DNA of 64,000 nucleotides, taken from assembly GCA_030652475.1 (NCBI GenBank), contig JAUSAO010000116.1, forward strand, positions 1-64,000, in the 5' to 3' direction. The translations under genes were made by a program, and so were the position numbers. Under the pieces are notes generated by a model, which saw nothing but the letters and a program-made list of their open reading frames with translations, searched no databases and was not told where the DNA came from. The stretch comes from Gallionella sp. Lineage in GTDB: Bacteria; Pseudomonadota; Gammaproteobacteria; Burkholderiales; Gallionellaceae. Below are positions 39,189-50,648 of the stretch, piece by piece. Numbering within the stretch: position 1 is the stretch's first letter; every line of letters begins with the position of its first letter.

Positions 39189-42100
39189 TCACGCGACCTC
39201 CCATTCACAAGCGAACAAGGGCAATACGCTCACCTGCTGCGACAACTGTTTTTCAAGTTCATCAATCAGATTATCACGTCGGGACTGTATCTCGTCCTGG
39301 CGCTGAAACAATTCTCGCCGCTTGCGATCACGATTTCCTTCAAGGTCACGCTGCTCTTTTTGCACCGCGAGCTTTTCCGTCAGCGTTGCAGCCCCTTTGC
39401 TCCTTGTACGCGCCTCTTTGATCTGGCGGTCAAGCTCCTTGATTTCCCGTTCAAGACCGACTTTCAGATCATCCGCCCATGAGTCCAGCTTTTCAGTTTC
39501 CTGACTAAAAAAACTCAAATTTCGTGTTTCGAGGTTGCTCAGGATACGCGTTTTTTGTCTGCCTATTTCTGTTTCCAGTAACGCTGGGACGGTCACGTTA
39601 GCAGCGGCAAAGTCCAGCTGATCGGCATTCGACAATGCGGCTTGTTCTGGATGCGAGCGCGGTAGAGCTACCGCATGACCTGGCATAGTCAACAATCGTT
39701 CGGTTATATCCTGATCATGGATATGTCCATCCGAATCTATTGCCGCCGCGAGCATGTGTTCCTCGGATACGCCCAAGGAGTGAACCCGCAGCTTTTGTAC
39801 CAGTAGCACGCCCGACTGGCCGCGCATCCCTTCAATAACCGAGACTTTCGATCCGTAGGCGTCGTAATCGAAAACGAGTTTACTGGGTTGCAATGTTTGC
39901 CGCTGTGCCTGCTCGATCAAGGACTGCGCCAGCGGATGTGCCAAGCGGTAGATATGTGCTTCCTCGCTGCGACGGGGTAATTCGTAACGACCGAGGGGAA
40001 TCAGCGTACTGGCATCTGCTTTTATCCCAGATTGTTCATCTGGCTCAAACCCCTCCCAGCCTCCCCTTGTCAGGGGAGGAGCGGGCTTAGCCCTCCCCCT
40101 GATAAGGGGGAGTTGGAGGGGGTTTGGTTCTAATGGATTTTCTGTGTTTAAGCCATGAGGCAGCGAATTGAGTGTGAATCCGGTGTCGTCCTCGTCAAAC
40201 TCGGCATGTCCATTCAATGCGGCACGAGTGAATTTCATCAGCAGTCGCTCTAGCCTGCCTAGTGATGCGCGAGCATCCTGATTGCGCAAGCGCAGCCTTT
40301 CTTGCACATCTTCATCGAAATTTTCGAGTAACGATTTACGAGCACTAATCATCGCATCGCTGATTTCACCCGCCAAATCCAGTTGCAGTTGTTGGAAAGC
40401 GGTATGAATTGCTTCAGGGTGGCGGCAGGTTTGATATATCTCGGCAATACGACGCTCGAAATCAACACCTGACTCAACCGCTCCCAGCACTTCATCGCTC
40501 GCGCCGAATACCCCATCGAAAAGCTGAAACTTTTGTGCCAACAACTCGTAAACACGTTTGTCGGCATCATTATCGCGGTTCAAAAAGTTGACCACCACGA
40601 CATCGTGCTTCTGTCCATAACGGTGGCATCGACCGATACGCTGTTCGATGCGTTGCGGATTCCACGGCAAGTCGTAATTAATAACCATCGAGCAAAACTG
40701 AAGATTGATCCCTTCCGCGCCCGCTTCGGTCGCGATCATAATCGAGCCTTGTTCACGAAAGTAATCAACCAGTGCCGCTCGCGTGTCTGCCGAACGAGAT
40801 CCTGTTATCCGGTCGGTACCTGCATGGCGTTTGAGCCATTCGGTATAAATACGGCGTGATCCCTGATCGGTATTCGTTCCATTGAACAAAACAACGCCGG
40901 GTGTACCTGCACCAAACTCCGACGTATTCGCCAGCAATTCGAGCAGATAGGATTGCGTACGTCGGGATTCTGTAAAGATGATGGCTTTCTTGGCAGCACC
41001 TAATTCATCCAGCTTATTGAATGCAACTTTCAAGGCTTGCAGCAGCGCCATCCCTTTGGCATTTTCCGTAATCGACACCGCCAAATTACGGAAGGATTCC
41101 AGTTCGGCAATTTCATCCTTGATTGCGGCAATCTCGCTTTGAGTCTTGGCACGGGTGTCATCCGCGCTGGCAGCCTCTATTTCCTCGGTTAACTCATCCA
41201 GCGTCTCGAAGTCCTGGTCCAGCGCTTCGGCAAGATCAATACTTGCCGATTTATCATCCAGCGTCTGGGTAAGGCGCTTGATCAACGTCTCAAGCGCACC
41301 AGCAATGGCGAAAGTGGAAGAAGCCAACAGCTTGCGCAGAACCAGCGTGATGAGCTGCCGCTGACTGTTGGGTAAAGCAAAAAGTGAATCGCGTTGCAGG
41401 TACTCAGAAACGTCGTTATATAGCTTGGTTTCGTTTGGGCCCGGAATAAATTCCTGCAACATGGGAATACGCCGCGTATATTTCACATAGGCTTCAACCT
41501 GGCGGCGCAGCGTGCGTTTGCAGATGGGCTGTATGCGGCTCTTCAATGCATCAAAGCTGGCCGCATCCTTGAGTTGGCCGAACTGGGTCTTGAAACTATC
41601 CAGATCACCGAAGACACGCTCATCAACAAAACTAACCAGTCCATACAATTCAAGAAGGGAATTCTGTAGCGGCGTAGCGGTGAGTAACACCTTGGGGGCC
41701 GTTAATAGCGCCTCACGCAATGTGTTCGCAGTCTTGTTTTCCGGCTTGTAAACATTGCGCAGGCGGTGCGCTTCGTCAATTACCACCAAATCCCACGGCA
41801 CAGACTGGACTTCTTTTGCTTTGCCAGCGGCGAACTGGTATGAACATATCCGTATCGATTTCGCATCGAACGGGTTGTCCATGCCATTTTTAATAGCCAG
41901 CTTGTAGGACTTTGCTTCGAGAATACCGGCAGTGATGCCAAATTTATCTGCCAGCTCTTGATGCCACTGTTTACGCAGATTGGCCGGAACGATGATGAGA
42001 ATGCGGCGCTTCCGCTCGGCCCAACGCTGAGCGATCAGCAACCCCGCCTCAATGGTTTTTCCCAGTCCCACTTCATCGGCCAGAATGACCCCCTTTGATA

Positions 42101-42272
42101 GCGGGTTGCTGGTGGCAAACAAAGCTGCATCAATCTGGTGGGGATTCAGATCAACCTGCGCATCCAGCAGCGCGCCAGCCATGCTATCCATAGAATCGGA
42201 TGCGGCTCGAAGCGTTAGCTGGTGTGCAAAATAAGCTGATTGGTGTGCGCTGTAGTGAGACGTGCTGGTCAT
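39189..42272 (-). CDS. SNF2/RapA-like SF2 helicase
   Basis: ADEVGLGKTIEAGLLIAQRW, VIDEAHRLRN, LLTATPLQNSLLELYGLVSFVD, INYDLPWNPQRIEQRIGRCHRYGQ. Confidence 0.92.
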   Translation of the reverse strand: MTSTSHYSAHQSAYFAHQLTLRAASDSMDSMAGALLDAQVDLNPHQIDAALFATSNPLSKGVILADEVGLGKTIEAGLLIAQRWAERKRRILIIVPANLRKQWHQELADKFGITAGILEAKSYKLAIKNGMDNPFDAKSIRICSYQFAAGKAKEVQSVPWDLVVIDEAHRLRNVYKPENKTANTLREALLTAPKVLLTATPLQNSLLELYGLVSFVDERVFGDLDSFKTQFGQLKDAASFDALKSRIQPICKRTLRRQVEAYVKYTRRIPMLQEFIPGPNETKLYNDVSEYLQRDSLFALPNSQRQLITLVLRKLLASSTFAIAGALETLIKRLTQTLDDKSASIDLAEALDQDFETLDELTEEIEAASADDTRAKTQSEIAAIKDEIAELESFRNLAVSITENAKGMALLQALKVAFNKLDELGAAKKAIIFTESRRTQSYLLELLANTSEFGAGTPGVVLFNGTNTDQGSRRIYTEWLKRHAGTDRITGSRSADTRAALVDYFREQGSIMIATEAGAEGINLQFCSMVINYDLPWNPQRIEQRIGRCHRYGQKHDVVVVNFLNRDNDADKRVYELLAQKFQLFDGVFGASDEVLGAVESGVDFERRIAEIYQTCRHPEAIHTAFQQLQLDLAGEISDAMISARKSLLENFDEDVQERLRLRNQDARASLGRLERLLMKFTRAALNGHAEFDEDDTGFTLNSLPHGLNTENPLEPNPLQLPLIRGRAKPAPPLTRGGWEGFEPDEQSGIKADASTLIPLGRYELPRRSEEAHIYRLAHPLAQSLIEQAQRQTLQPSKLVFDYDAYGSKVSVIEGMRGQSGVLLVQKLRVHSLGVSEEHMLAAAIDSDGHIHDQDITERLLTMPGHAVALPRSHPEQAALSNADQLDFAAANVTVPALLETEIGRQKTRILSNLETRNLSFFSQETEKLDSWADDLKVGLEREIKELDRQIKEARTRSKGAATLTEKLAVQKEQRDLEGNRDRKRRELFQRQDEIQSRRDNLIDELEKQLSQQVSVLPLFACEWEVA
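40048..40125. repeat. GC-rich palindromic repeat inserted in frame within the SNF2 helicase gene
   Basis: AACCCCTCCCAGCCTCCCCTTGTCAGGGGAGG...CCCTCCCCCTGATAAGGGGGAGTTGGAGGGGGTT, encoding NPLQLPLIRGRAKPAPPLTRGGWEGFE. Confidence 0.8.
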
Positions 42273-42292
42273 TATCTGCCGCTGATATGCGC

Positions 42293-42322
42293 TTTATACA
42301 ATGCGTGTGAGTGTCGCATCAA
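42293..42322 (-). promoter_or_regulatory. Putative sigma70 promoter for the helicase/island operon
   Basis: Minus strand TTGATG-N18-TATAAA, about 20 bp upstream of the helicase ATG. Confidence 0.4.
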
Positions 42323-42395
42323 AGCACCGGCATGTCTATTGATCGCCACCAACAAAACTGTTAACCCCAAGACCATAAATAGACGGGTATTTCTA

Positions 42396-42998
42396 TCAGC
42401 CCAACAGCTGCCGGACAGGTTTGAAACTCTTGCGATGAATATCGGTGACGCCATGCTCGCGCAAGGCGGCGAGATGTGCGGCGGTGGGGTAGCCTTTGTG
42501 GATGTTGAGGCCGTATTGAGGATATTGTTCGTGCAGTTGCAGCATCAATGCATCGCGGTCGGTTTTTGCCAGTATCGAGGCTGCGGCAATCGCGGCGACC
42601 TTGCTGTCGCCTTTGACGATCGCCTCACTGGCTATCCCGGTCTGCGGGCAATACAGGCCGTCAACCAGCACCCACTGCGGCTGGATGGACAAGGCCTGCA
42701 CCGCGCGTTTCATCGCCAGCAGCGTGGCTTGCAGGATATTAAGTTCGTCTATTTCCTCTACGGAAGCATAAGCCACCGCCCAGGCCAGCGCGCGTTCGCG
42801 AATCAGCAGCGCTAACTTATCGCGCTGTTTTTCGGTCAGCTTCTTGGAATCGTTCAGGCCGGGAATGGGATTTGACGCATCCAGGATCACGGCGGCGGCA
42901 CTCACCGGCCCTGCCAGCGGGCCGCGTCCCGCCTCATCCACACCACAGACGAGCATGCCCTCCAGCCCATCCGCCGCACTTGAGCCGAAAAGCGGCAT
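42396..42998 (-). CDS. rnhB: Ribonuclease HII
   Basis: [16 protein letters not shown]. Confidence 0.95.
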   Translation of the reverse strand: MPLFGSSAADGLEGMLVCGVDEAGRGPLAGPVSAAAVILDASNPIPGLNDSKKLTEKQRDKLALLIRERALAWAVAYASVEEIDELNILQATLLAMKRAVQALSIQPQWVLVDGLYCPQTGIASEAIVKGDSKVAAIAAASILAKTDRDALMLQLHEQYPQYGLNIHKGYPTAAHLAALREHGVTDIHRKSFKPVRQLLG

Positions 42999-44152
42999 CA
43001 GGCGGCAGGCAGGTATTGCAGCACGGCTGCGGCCGCTTTTTGCGCGGTATTCTGGCGCAACGTTTGATGCAATTCAGTAAATGTATGCTCCAGTTGCGCA
43101 ATCGCATCTTTGTCGTTCAACAAATTGAGCAAAGCCTGAGATAGATTCTCCGGTGTGGCATCTTCCTGCATCAGCTCCGGCACGACGAAACGTCCGCACA
43201 GAATGTTCGGCAAACCGAAATAGGGCAAATAGCTTTTGCGCTTCATCATCCGCCATGTCATCGGATTCAGGCGATAGGTAATGACCATCGGCCGTTTGAG
43301 CAAAGCGCATTCCAGCGTCGCCGTGCCCGATGCCACCAGCACCATATCGGCCGCTGTCATCGCATCCTGCGCATGACCGAACAACAGGGAAATCGGCAAT
43401 TCCTGTGCATCACAATCATAAAGTGCCTGCTCGAAATACACGCGCGTTTCACGACTCACCAGCGGCACCAGAAAACGCGCATCCGGCAATTGCTGCAAAA
43501 TCAGCTTGGCCGTTTCGATATAAAGGGCGGCAAGGCTTTTTACTTCACCCTGCCGACTGCCTGGCAAAAAAGCAAATACTTTGGCCTGCAGCGGAATGCG
43601 CATTGTTTCACGCATTGCGTTGCGATTCGGTCGATCCGGCAACATATCGGCAAGCGGATGTCCGACATAGTCCACCGGCACGCCAGCTTTCCTGTATATC
43701 TCGGGTTCATGCGGAAAAAGTGCCAGCATATGGGTAACCGCACGCTTGATCTTGTTGATGCGTTCACCGCGCCATGCCCAGATTGACGGGCTGACGTAAT
43801 GAACAGTGGGGATACCGTGCCGCTTGAGCGCGAACTCCAGGTCAAGATTGAAATCCGGTGCGTCCACTGCGATGAACAAGGCCGGTCGGTTGGCCAAAAA
43901 ATAGCGCCGCAATTTGCTGCGTATGCCGGTAATTTCACGGTAATGACGCAACACCTCGACATAGCCGAACACCGCAAGTTTCTCCATCGGAAACAATACC
44001 TGCATGCCGACTGATTGCATTCTGGGGCCGCCGATACCGACGAATTCCACCTCCGGGCGCGCAAGCTTTAATGCCGTCATCAGGTGACTGGCCAGCAAGT
44101 CCCCCGATGCTTCGCCCGCAACGATACCTATGACAATTTTCTGTTGCGACAT
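42998..44152 (-). CDS. lpxB: Lipid-A-disaccharide synthase
   Basis: [45 protein letters not shown]. Confidence 0.95.
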   Translation of the reverse strand: MSQQKIVIGIVAGEASGDLLASHLMTALKLARPEVEFVGIGGPRMQSVGMQVLFPMEKLAVFGYVEVLRHYREITGIRSKLRRYFLANRPALFIAVDAPDFNLDLEFALKRHGIPTVHYVSPSIWAWRGERINKIKRAVTHMLALFPHEPEIYRKAGVPVDYVGHPLADMLPDRPNRNAMRETMRIPLQAKVFAFLPGSRQGEVKSLAALYIETAKLILQQLPDARFLVPLVSRETRVYFEQALYDCDAQELPISLLFGHAQDAMTAADMVLVASGTATLECALLKRPMVITYRLNPMTWRMMKRKSYLPYFGLPNILCGRFVVPELMQEDATPENLSQALLNLLNDKDAIAQLEHTFTELHQTLRQNTAQKAAAAVLQYLPAA

Positions 44153-44163
44153 GAACAAACCTG

Positions 44164-44928
44164 TTAGCGAACGATACCGCGTTGTGAGTTAGCCAAAAAA
44201 TCAGCCAGGGGTTGCAGCTCGACATGCTCTGCCTGTTGAATGGCGGCCTGAGCTTCAGCCAGACTCAAACCGGATTTATACAGCGTCTTGTAGGCGCGTT
44301 TGATCGCCATGATGGAGGCGCTGGAAAATCCGCGCCGCTTGAGCCCTTCAGAATTGATGCCGTGCGGCGCACTGGGGTTGCCGGATACCAGCATGTAAGG
44401 CGGCACATCCTGCAACAAAATGGTGCCCATGCCGGTGATAATGTGCGCGCCGATGCGAACGAACTGATGCACCACGGTGAAACCGCCCAGAATCGCATAA
44501 TCACCGACCTCAACATGCCCAGCCAGTTGTGCATTGTTGGCAAAAATGGTGTGGTCGCCAACCTGACAGTCGTGTGCCAGATGCACATAGGCCATGATCC
44601 AGTTGTGATTCCCCACGCGCGTCACGCCGACATCCTGAGCCGTGCCGAGGTTGAAGGTGCAGAACTCGCGTATGGTGTTGTGATCGCCGATCTCGAGCCG
44701 GGTCGGCTCATTGGCATATTTCTTGTCCTGCGGAATTTCTCCCAGTGAACAGAACTGAAAAATACGGTTATGCTGACCAATACGGGTATGCCCGTTGATC
44801 ACCACATGCGGGCCGATCACCGTGCCTGCACCTATTTCGACATGCTCACCGATAATCGAATATGCACCCACCTCAACATCGGCGGCGAGCCGTGCGTTCG
44901 GGTGGACGATAGCGGTCGGATGTATCAT
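44164..44928 (-). CDS. lpxA: Acyl-ACP--UDP-GlcNAc O-acyltransferase
   Basis: [20 protein letters not shown] hexapeptide repeats. Confidence 0.95.
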   Translation of the reverse strand: MIHPTAIVHPNARLAADVEVGAYSIIGEHVEIGAGTVIGPHVVINGHTRIGQHNRIFQFCSLGEIPQDKKYANEPTRLEIGDHNTIREFCTFNLGTAQDVGVTRVGNHNWIMAYVHLAHDCQVGDHTIFANNAQLAGHVEVGDYAILGGFTVVHQFVRIGAHIITGMGTILLQDVPPYMLVSGNPSAPHGINSEGLKRRGFSSASIMAIKRAYKTLYKSGLSLAEAQAAIQQAEHVELQPLADFLANSQRGIVR

Positions 44929-45398
44929 CAGGCCACCGTTTTAACGGTACACATCAATTCGGCTTCAGCTGCCAGCTGACCATCCACTTCGGCAATGGCT
45001 TTAAACTTATACACGCCGCGCATGCTGCGGGTAAGTTCCACCTTGAAAATCAACTGATCACCCGGAGTGACCGGACGCTTGAAACGCGCGCCGTCGATAC
45101 CGGCGAAGTAGTACACCGTTTTTTCGTCCGGTTTCTTTTCCATACTCTGAAATGACAGCAAGGCGGCCACTTGCGCCATGGCCTCGATAATCAACACGCC
45201 CGGCATCACAGGATGATGCGGATAGTGCCCGGGAAAGAATGGCTCATTAATGGTGACGTTTTTCAAAGCCACAATATTTTTTCCGGGCTCGAGTTCCAGT
45301 ACGCGATCCACCAGCAAAAACGGGTAACGGTGCGGCAAGCTCTCAAGAATTGCGTGGATATCCATTACGGGTACGGACTTTTCGGGTTGTGTACTCAT
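44928..45398 (-). CDS. fabZ: 3-hydroxyacyl-ACP dehydratase FabZ
   Basis: [30 protein letters not shown]. Confidence 0.95.
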   Translation of the reverse strand: MSTQPEKSVPVMDIHAILESLPHRYPFLLVDRVLELEPGKNIVALKNVTINEPFFPGHYPHHPVMPGVLIIEAMAQVAALLSFQSMEKKPDEKTVYYFAGIDGARFKRPVTPGDQLIFKVELTRSMRGVYKFKAIAEVDGQLAAEAELMCTVKTVA

Positions 45399-46438
45399 TC
45401 TGCACTGCCTTTCAATGATTCTTGTTTTAACAACAATTTTTCCAGCACCTTGATTCTATTTGACATTTCATCAAGATGACGCAAGTGAACCGCGCTTTTC
45501 TTCCAATCGTCCGTCTTGCTGAACGGGAATATCCCCGCATAGGAACCCGCTTCGCGGATAGATTTCCCGATCAGGGTGAACGACGAAATGACCACATGGT
45601 CGGCAATCTTCAAATGCCCCAATATCCCGGCACTGCCACCAATCTGACAATACTTCCCTATTGTCGTGCTGCCGGCGACACCCACACAACCGGCAATCGC
45701 CGTGTGTGCGCCTATGCGCACGTTGTGCGCAATCTGAATCTGATTATCCAGCTTTACGCCATCTTCGATCACGGTATCGTCCAGCGCACCGCGATCTATG
45801 GTGGTATTCGCGCCGATTTCCACATCGTTACCAATCACCACACGACCAATTTGCGGAATTTTGATCCAGCGTCCCTCATCCATCGCGATACCGAACCCAT
45901 CCGAGCCTATCACCACCCCGGAATGCGCGATCAGATTGTCACCTATCACACAGCCGTGATAGATCACCACCCGTGGATACAAACGCACGTTACAGCCAAT
46001 CAGCGCGTTATCGCCGATGCAACACCCTTCACCAATCACAGAATTCGCGCCGACTACGACTCCGGCGCCGATCACTGCCGTAGCAGCGATGCTGGCAGTG
46101 GGATCAATCCGCGCGCTTTTATCGACAACAGCACTGGAATGAATTCCCCCTGCACTCTCCGGAAAGGGATTGAGCAAGGCAGAAACCTTGGCAAAACAGG
46201 CATAGGGATTTTTTGAAATGATACGTGGCAAATCGGTTGCCTGCGCGTCGGCTTCACCCAGTATCACCGCACCAGCACGGGTATTATCCAGCTGTGCGCG
46301 GTATTTACTGTTGGTCAAAAAACTGATCTGGTTTGCTAAAGCGTGTTCCAGCGTTGCCACTTGTGAAATACGCACTTCGGCGTCACCCACTACGCGCTCG
46401 CCCAAATGCGCTGCAATCTCTGCCAACGAATAAACCAT
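45395..46438 (-). CDS. lpxD: UDP-3-O-(3-hydroxymyristoyl)glucosamine N-acyltransferase
   Basis: Hexapeptide repeats, [42 protein letters not shown]. Confidence 0.95.
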   Translation of the reverse strand: MVYSLAEIAAHLGERVVGDAEVRISQVATLEHALANQISFLTNSKYRAQLDNTRAGAVILGEADAQATDLPRIISKNPYACFAKVSALLNPFPESAGGIHSSAVVDKSARIDPTASIAATAVIGAGVVVGANSVIGEGCCIGDNALIGCNVRLYPRVVIYHGCVIGDNLIAHSGVVIGSDGFGIAMDEGRWIKIPQIGRVVIGNDVEIGANTTIDRGALDDTVIEDGVKLDNQIQIAHNVRIGAHTAIAGCVGVAGSTTIGKYCQIGGSAGILGHLKIADHVVISSFTLIGKSIREAGSYAGIFPFSKTDDWKKSAVHLRHLDEMSNRIKVLEKLLLKQESLKGSAE

Positions 46439-46446
46439 GTTAGCAG

Positions 46447-46962
46447 TTACTTACCATCAGCCTTATCCAAGGCGAGATTTTTAAGCACCTTATCGGTAAT
46501 ATCGACCTTGGGATTGCGGTAAACCGCTTCCTGCAAAATAAGATCATACTTTTCGGACTCTGCAATGGATTGTATCGCCTTGTTGGCACGCTCCAGCACG
46601 ACAGCCAGCTCCTCGTTCTTGCGCAGACTCAAATCTTCCCGAAATTCGCGCTGCATGCGTTGCAGGTTGACATTCAGTGCGCTCAGCTCGCGTTCCTTGT
46701 TGCGATGCTCGACCTCACTCAATCCAGCAACCTCTTTTTCCAGCAAGGTTTGCAACTCCTTGGCTTGCTTCATCAACTTTTTGATTTCCAGATCACGCCC
46801 GGAAAATTCTTTTTCTATCTTTTTTTCTGCCTTCATCGCCGGGGCAGACTCACGCAAGATACGCTCGGTATCGACCACACCCACCTTAAAATCCCCGGCC
46901 ATAGCCGAGCCCGCAGCCAGCAATACGCCCAGCAGCAGCGTCCTGATCATCCTTGTTTTCAT
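46447..46962 (-). CDS. skp: OmpH/Skp family periplasmic chaperone
   Basis: Signal peptide, KVGVVDTERILRES, coiled coil; position next to bamA. Confidence 0.9.
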   Translation of the reverse strand: MKTRMIRTLLLGVLLAAGSAMAGDFKVGVVDTERILRESAPAMKAEKKIEKEFSGRDLEIKKLMKQAKELQTLLEKEVAGLSEVEHRNKERELSALNVNLQRMQREFREDLSLRKNEELAVVLERANKAIQSIAESEKYDLILQEAVYRNPKVDITDKVLKNLALDKADGK

Positions 46963-47012
46963 AATCCGTCCCTTAACATTATCAGCCTGCAGTCATAGCC
47001 CCTGTGAGAGCC

Positions 47013-49286
47013 TTAGAACATCGTGCCCATTGTAAACTGGAACGCCTGCAATTTATCCACTGCCTGCTTATTCAACGGCACACCGTAACTGAACTTGAGC
47101 GGTCCCATCGGCGATATCCAGATCACCGCCGCGCCAGCGGAATAACGCATCCCCGCACTGCCGGGCAAATCACCCGGACCATAGACTGCACCGCCATCGA
47201 TAAATCCACTCAAACGCACCGACTTATCCTTAATTCCTGGCATGGAAGCGATGATTTCCATGCTGCCGGTTACGCGGCGCAGGCCACCCAACGAGAAATT
47301 ATTGACATCTCGCGGCCCCAGCGAGTTAGGTTCATAGCCACGGACCGAGCCGGTTCCACCCGCATAAAAATTCTTGAAAAACGGCATTTTTTTACCCGCA
47401 TAGCCATTCCCCAAGCCAGCTGAGCCGTTCAGCATCAGGGTAAAATCAGACGTCATCGGGTAGAACCACTGATGTTCGTAGTTCAGCTTGAAATAACGCA
47501 TATCCATTACAGGCATCGCCACTTCGGCGTACGCACGCTGCACCGTCCCTGCGGTGGTGTATATCGCGCTGTCGCGCGTATCACGCCCCCACCCCAGTGT
47601 TCCCAGCACCGTAGTGGTGGTCGAACCAAACGTATTTACATAATTCTGGTACGAAACCGGGCTCAGCGCAGTCAAACCAATACTGGATCGTTCTGCTGAC
47701 ATACCGAAGGAAATATTTTCATCCTCGTTGATCGGCACCCCGAAACGCACACCGCCTCCAAGGGTGGAAGAAGTGTATTGGCTCACGGTGGCTCTGGTGG
47801 CATCAGAGTTGCGTTTGAAAAAGTCAAAGCCGCGGCTTATGCCATCATCGGTATAGTAGGGATTGGTATAGGAAACAGAAATATTCTGATTGATTTTGCC
47901 GGTATTGAGCTGTGTGGCAATATGGCTACCGCTGCCGAACAAGTTGGCCTGCGTAATCCCGCCGCTGAACACCAGCCCCTCCCCGCCACTATAGCCCGCA
48001 CCCACGGTGAAACTGCCGGTGGATTTCTCTGCCACCGACAAATTTACATCCATCTGGTCTGCGGCACCTTGCACGGCCGGCGTCTCGACATTCACTTCCG
48101 AGAAGAACCCCAGACGATCGATACGCTGTTTGGATTTTTTGATTTTCGTTACGTCAAACCAGGCCCCTTCAAGCTGGCGGAATTCACGGCGTATCACCTC
48201 ATCACGCGTCTTGGTATTACCGCTGATATTGATGCGCCGTATATAGACGCGCTGACCGGGATCAATCTGGAAATTGAAAGCCACTTCATGCTTTTCCTTG
48301 TTCAGGTCAGGAACCGCATTGACGTTGGCGAAGGCATAGCCTTCAGCCGCCAGACGCTCACCGACCAGCTTGCTGGTTTCGGACAGCGCCTTACGGGAAA
48401 AGTCATCATTCTCCTTGACCTGAATGAGCTTCTCAATTTCTTCTTTAGCCACCAGGGTATTGCCGGACACCTCAACTTTGGCAACCGTGTACTTGGCACC
48501 TTCACGGATATTGATCGTGATATAAATATCCCTCTTGTCCGGTGTGATGGAAATCTGGGTGGAATTGATATTGAATTCCAGATAACCGCTATCCATATAA
48601 AATGATCGCAAGGATTCCAGATCAGCTGACAGTTTTGGCTTGGAATACTGATCGTCCTTGCTGAACCAGCTCATCCAGTCCGGTGTGCTGAGTTTCATCA
48701 AATCCAGCAGATCATCTTCAGGGTAAACTTCATTGCCGACAATATTGATCTGCTTGATTTTTGAAACATCACCTTCTATCACGTCAAATACGATGCTGAC
48801 GCGATTGCGCTCCAGTTCGGAAATTTTGGTATTGACGGTCACGCCATATTTTCCGCGTGCCACGTACTGACGTTTCAAATCCTGCGTCGCCTTCTCCAGC
48901 GCCCCTTTGTCAAAAATACGTGCCTCAGCCAGGCCGGCATATTTCATATTATCTTTGAGCTGATCCTTGGAAAAATCCTTCACACCATTGACCTGAATAC
49001 TGGCAATCGAGGGGCGCTCGCGCACCAGAATAATCAGCACCCCCTGCTCCACCTCAAGCCGTACATCCTTGAAGAAACCCGTGCCATACAAGGCGCGTAT
49101 CGCTACCGCCGCCTGTTCGTCGTTCATCGTATCGCCCACCTTGATCGGCAAATAACTGAACACCGTGCCAGCTTCAGTACGCTGTATGCCTTCAACACGT
49201 ATATCTTTTACGGTGAACGGGGTGATCGCCCAGGCGGGAGACATGAATAACAGTGAAATAATTCCTGCAAGTTTTGTTTTGTTCAT
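47013..49286 (-). CDS. bamA: Outer membrane assembly factor BamA
   Basis: Five POTRA-like repeats, GGTGSVRGYEPNSLGPRD, C-terminal F. Confidence 0.96.
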   Translation of the reverse strand: MNKTKLAGIISLLFMSPAWAITPFTVKDIRVEGIQRTEAGTVFSYLPIKVGDTMNDEQAAVAIRALYGTGFFKDVRLEVEQGVLIILVRERPSIASIQVNGVKDFSKDQLKDNMKYAGLAEARIFDKGALEKATQDLKRQYVARGKYGVTVNTKISELERNRVSIVFDVIEGDVSKIKQINIVGNEVYPEDDLLDLMKLSTPDWMSWFSKDDQYSKPKLSADLESLRSFYMDSGYLEFNINSTQISITPDKRDIYITINIREGAKYTVAKVEVSGNTLVAKEEIEKLIQVKENDDFSRKALSETSKLVGERLAAEGYAFANVNAVPDLNKEKHEVAFNFQIDPGQRVYIRRINISGNTKTRDEVIRREFRQLEGAWFDVTKIKKSKQRIDRLGFFSEVNVETPAVQGAADQMDVNLSVAEKSTGSFTVGAGYSGGEGLVFSGGITQANLFGSGSHIATQLNTGKINQNISVSYTNPYYTDDGISRGFDFFKRNSDATRATVSQYTSSTLGGGVRFGVPINEDENISFGMSAERSSIGLTALSPVSYQNYVNTFGSTTTTVLGTLGWGRDTRDSAIYTTAGTVQRAYAEVAMPVMDMRYFKLNYEHQWFYPMTSDFTLMLNGSAGLGNGYAGKKMPFFKNFYAGGTGSVRGYEPNSLGPRDVNNFSLGGLRRVTGSMEIIASMPGIKDKSVRLSGFIDGGAVYGPGDLPGSAGMRYSAGAAVIWISPMGPLKFSYGVPLNKQAVDKLQAFQFTMGTMF

Positions 49287-49292
49287 TTATTA

Positions 49293-50648
49293 CTAACCCG
49301 AGATGAGGCGATTGATATCGTTATATATGGCAAAAACCATCAAAGTACCCAGCAATGCGATGCCGATCTTCTGACCGATTTCCCAAGCCTGCTCGGAGAC
49401 TGGGCTACCCTTCAGCAATTCCGCAACATAATACAGCAAGTGCCCGCCATCCAATAAGGGAACCGGCAGCAAATTCAATACACCCAAGCTGATACTGATC
49501 AAAGCCAGAAAGCCCAGATAAGCTACCAGGCCCATCTGCGCAGACTGCCCGGCATAATCGGCGATAGTAATCGGGCCGCTTAAATTTTTCATGGACACTT
49601 CGCCCAGCACCATTTTTCCCAGCATTTTCAAGGTGATAACCGAAGTATCCCAGGTTTTTCGCAGTGCTTGCCCCGCGGCTTCCAGTGGCGGATAACTGAC
49701 AATAGTCATCATCGCCTGCCATGCGGCCTTGTCTATTTGCGGAGCCGCGCCTATCTTACCCACTTTATTACCCGACTCGGTAGCGACTTGCGGAATGACA
49801 ACAACATTCAGATTCAACTCACCACGTTGAATATCGAGTTGCACAGACTGACCCGCATGGCTACGCACCATTTCCACCAACGTGCTCCAGCTTGGCATCG
49901 CCACTCCATTGGCACGCAATACAAGATCACCCTCTTGCAAGCCGGCGCGCTGTGCTTCGCCGCCTTCGGACAACTTGCCTATGACAGGCGAAAGAATGGG
50001 CTGATACCGATGCAAACCCAGCTTATCAAGGAATTCACCGTCCAGGTCACGTGCTTCCAGGCTGCTCATGTTCAGGGTATGAGTGATCGTTGTGCCTCCG
50101 GCGGTTTTCCCCTCAACTAGCACTTCACCCCCTTGCAGGGCAAGCGTCAGTAATTTCCAGCGCAACTCCTGCCAACTCGGTATCGCCTCACCATTGATGC
50201 TGAGCAGGGTCTCGCCCGATTGCATTTGCGCGAAGGATGCCGGCGTACCCGTCGGCACATCGCCCAGTGTTGGCTTTAATCCCGGTACACCGTGCATGAA
50301 CAAAACCCAATACAACACGATAGCCAGCAAAAAATTCGCCAACGGCCCGGCAACGACAATTACCATGCGCTGCAATACCGGCTTACGGTTGAATGCCTGA
50401 CTCAAGTCGTTTGCTGCAACCTCACCTTCGCGTTCGTCCAGCATCTTGACGTAACCGCCCAGAGGAATCGCAGAAATCACCCACTCGGTATCGCTACCGG
50501 CAAAACGTTTGCAATAAACGACTTTTCCGAAGCCCACCGAGAAACGCAATACTTTCACCCCGCAGCGGCGCGCCACCCAGTAGTGTCCGTATTCGTGAAA
50601 CACAACCAGCAGTGCGATTGCGCCAACAAAGGCCAGTAGCGTCATCAT
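49293..50648 (-). CDS. rseP: RIP metalloprotease RseP
   Basis: [14 protein letters not shown] (HExxH), PDZ domains, [16 protein letters not shown]. Confidence 0.95.
   Translation of the reverse strand: MMTLLAFVGAIALLVVFHEYGHYWVARRCGVKVLRFSVGFGKVVYCKRFAGSDTEWVISAIPLGGYVKMLDEREGEVAANDLSQAFNRKPVLQRMVIVVAGPLANFLLAIVLYWVLFMHGVPGLKPTLGDVPTGTPASFAQMQSGETLLSINGEAIPSWQELRWKLLTLALQGGEVLVEGKTAGGTTITHTLNMSSLEARDLDGEFLDKLGLHRYQPILSPVIGKLSEGGEAQRAGLQEGDLVLRANGVAMPSWSTLVEMVRSHAGQSVQLDIQRGELNLNVVVIPQVATESGNKVGKIGAAPQIDKAAWQAMMTIVSYPPLEAAGQALRKTWDTSVITLKMLGKMVLGEVSMKNLSGPITIADYAGQSAQMGLVAYLGFLALISISLGVLNLLPVPLLDGGHLLYYVAELLKGSPVSEQAWEIGQKIGIALLGTLMVFAIYNDINRLISG

Noticed and set aside
26784-42272. Assignment as DISARM or BREX
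   Set aside because: SNF2 helicase and methylase are reminiscent of DrmD/DrmM, but no DUF1998 (DrmB), DrmA or PLD (DrmC) is present; no PglZ, BrxC or BrxL for BREX.
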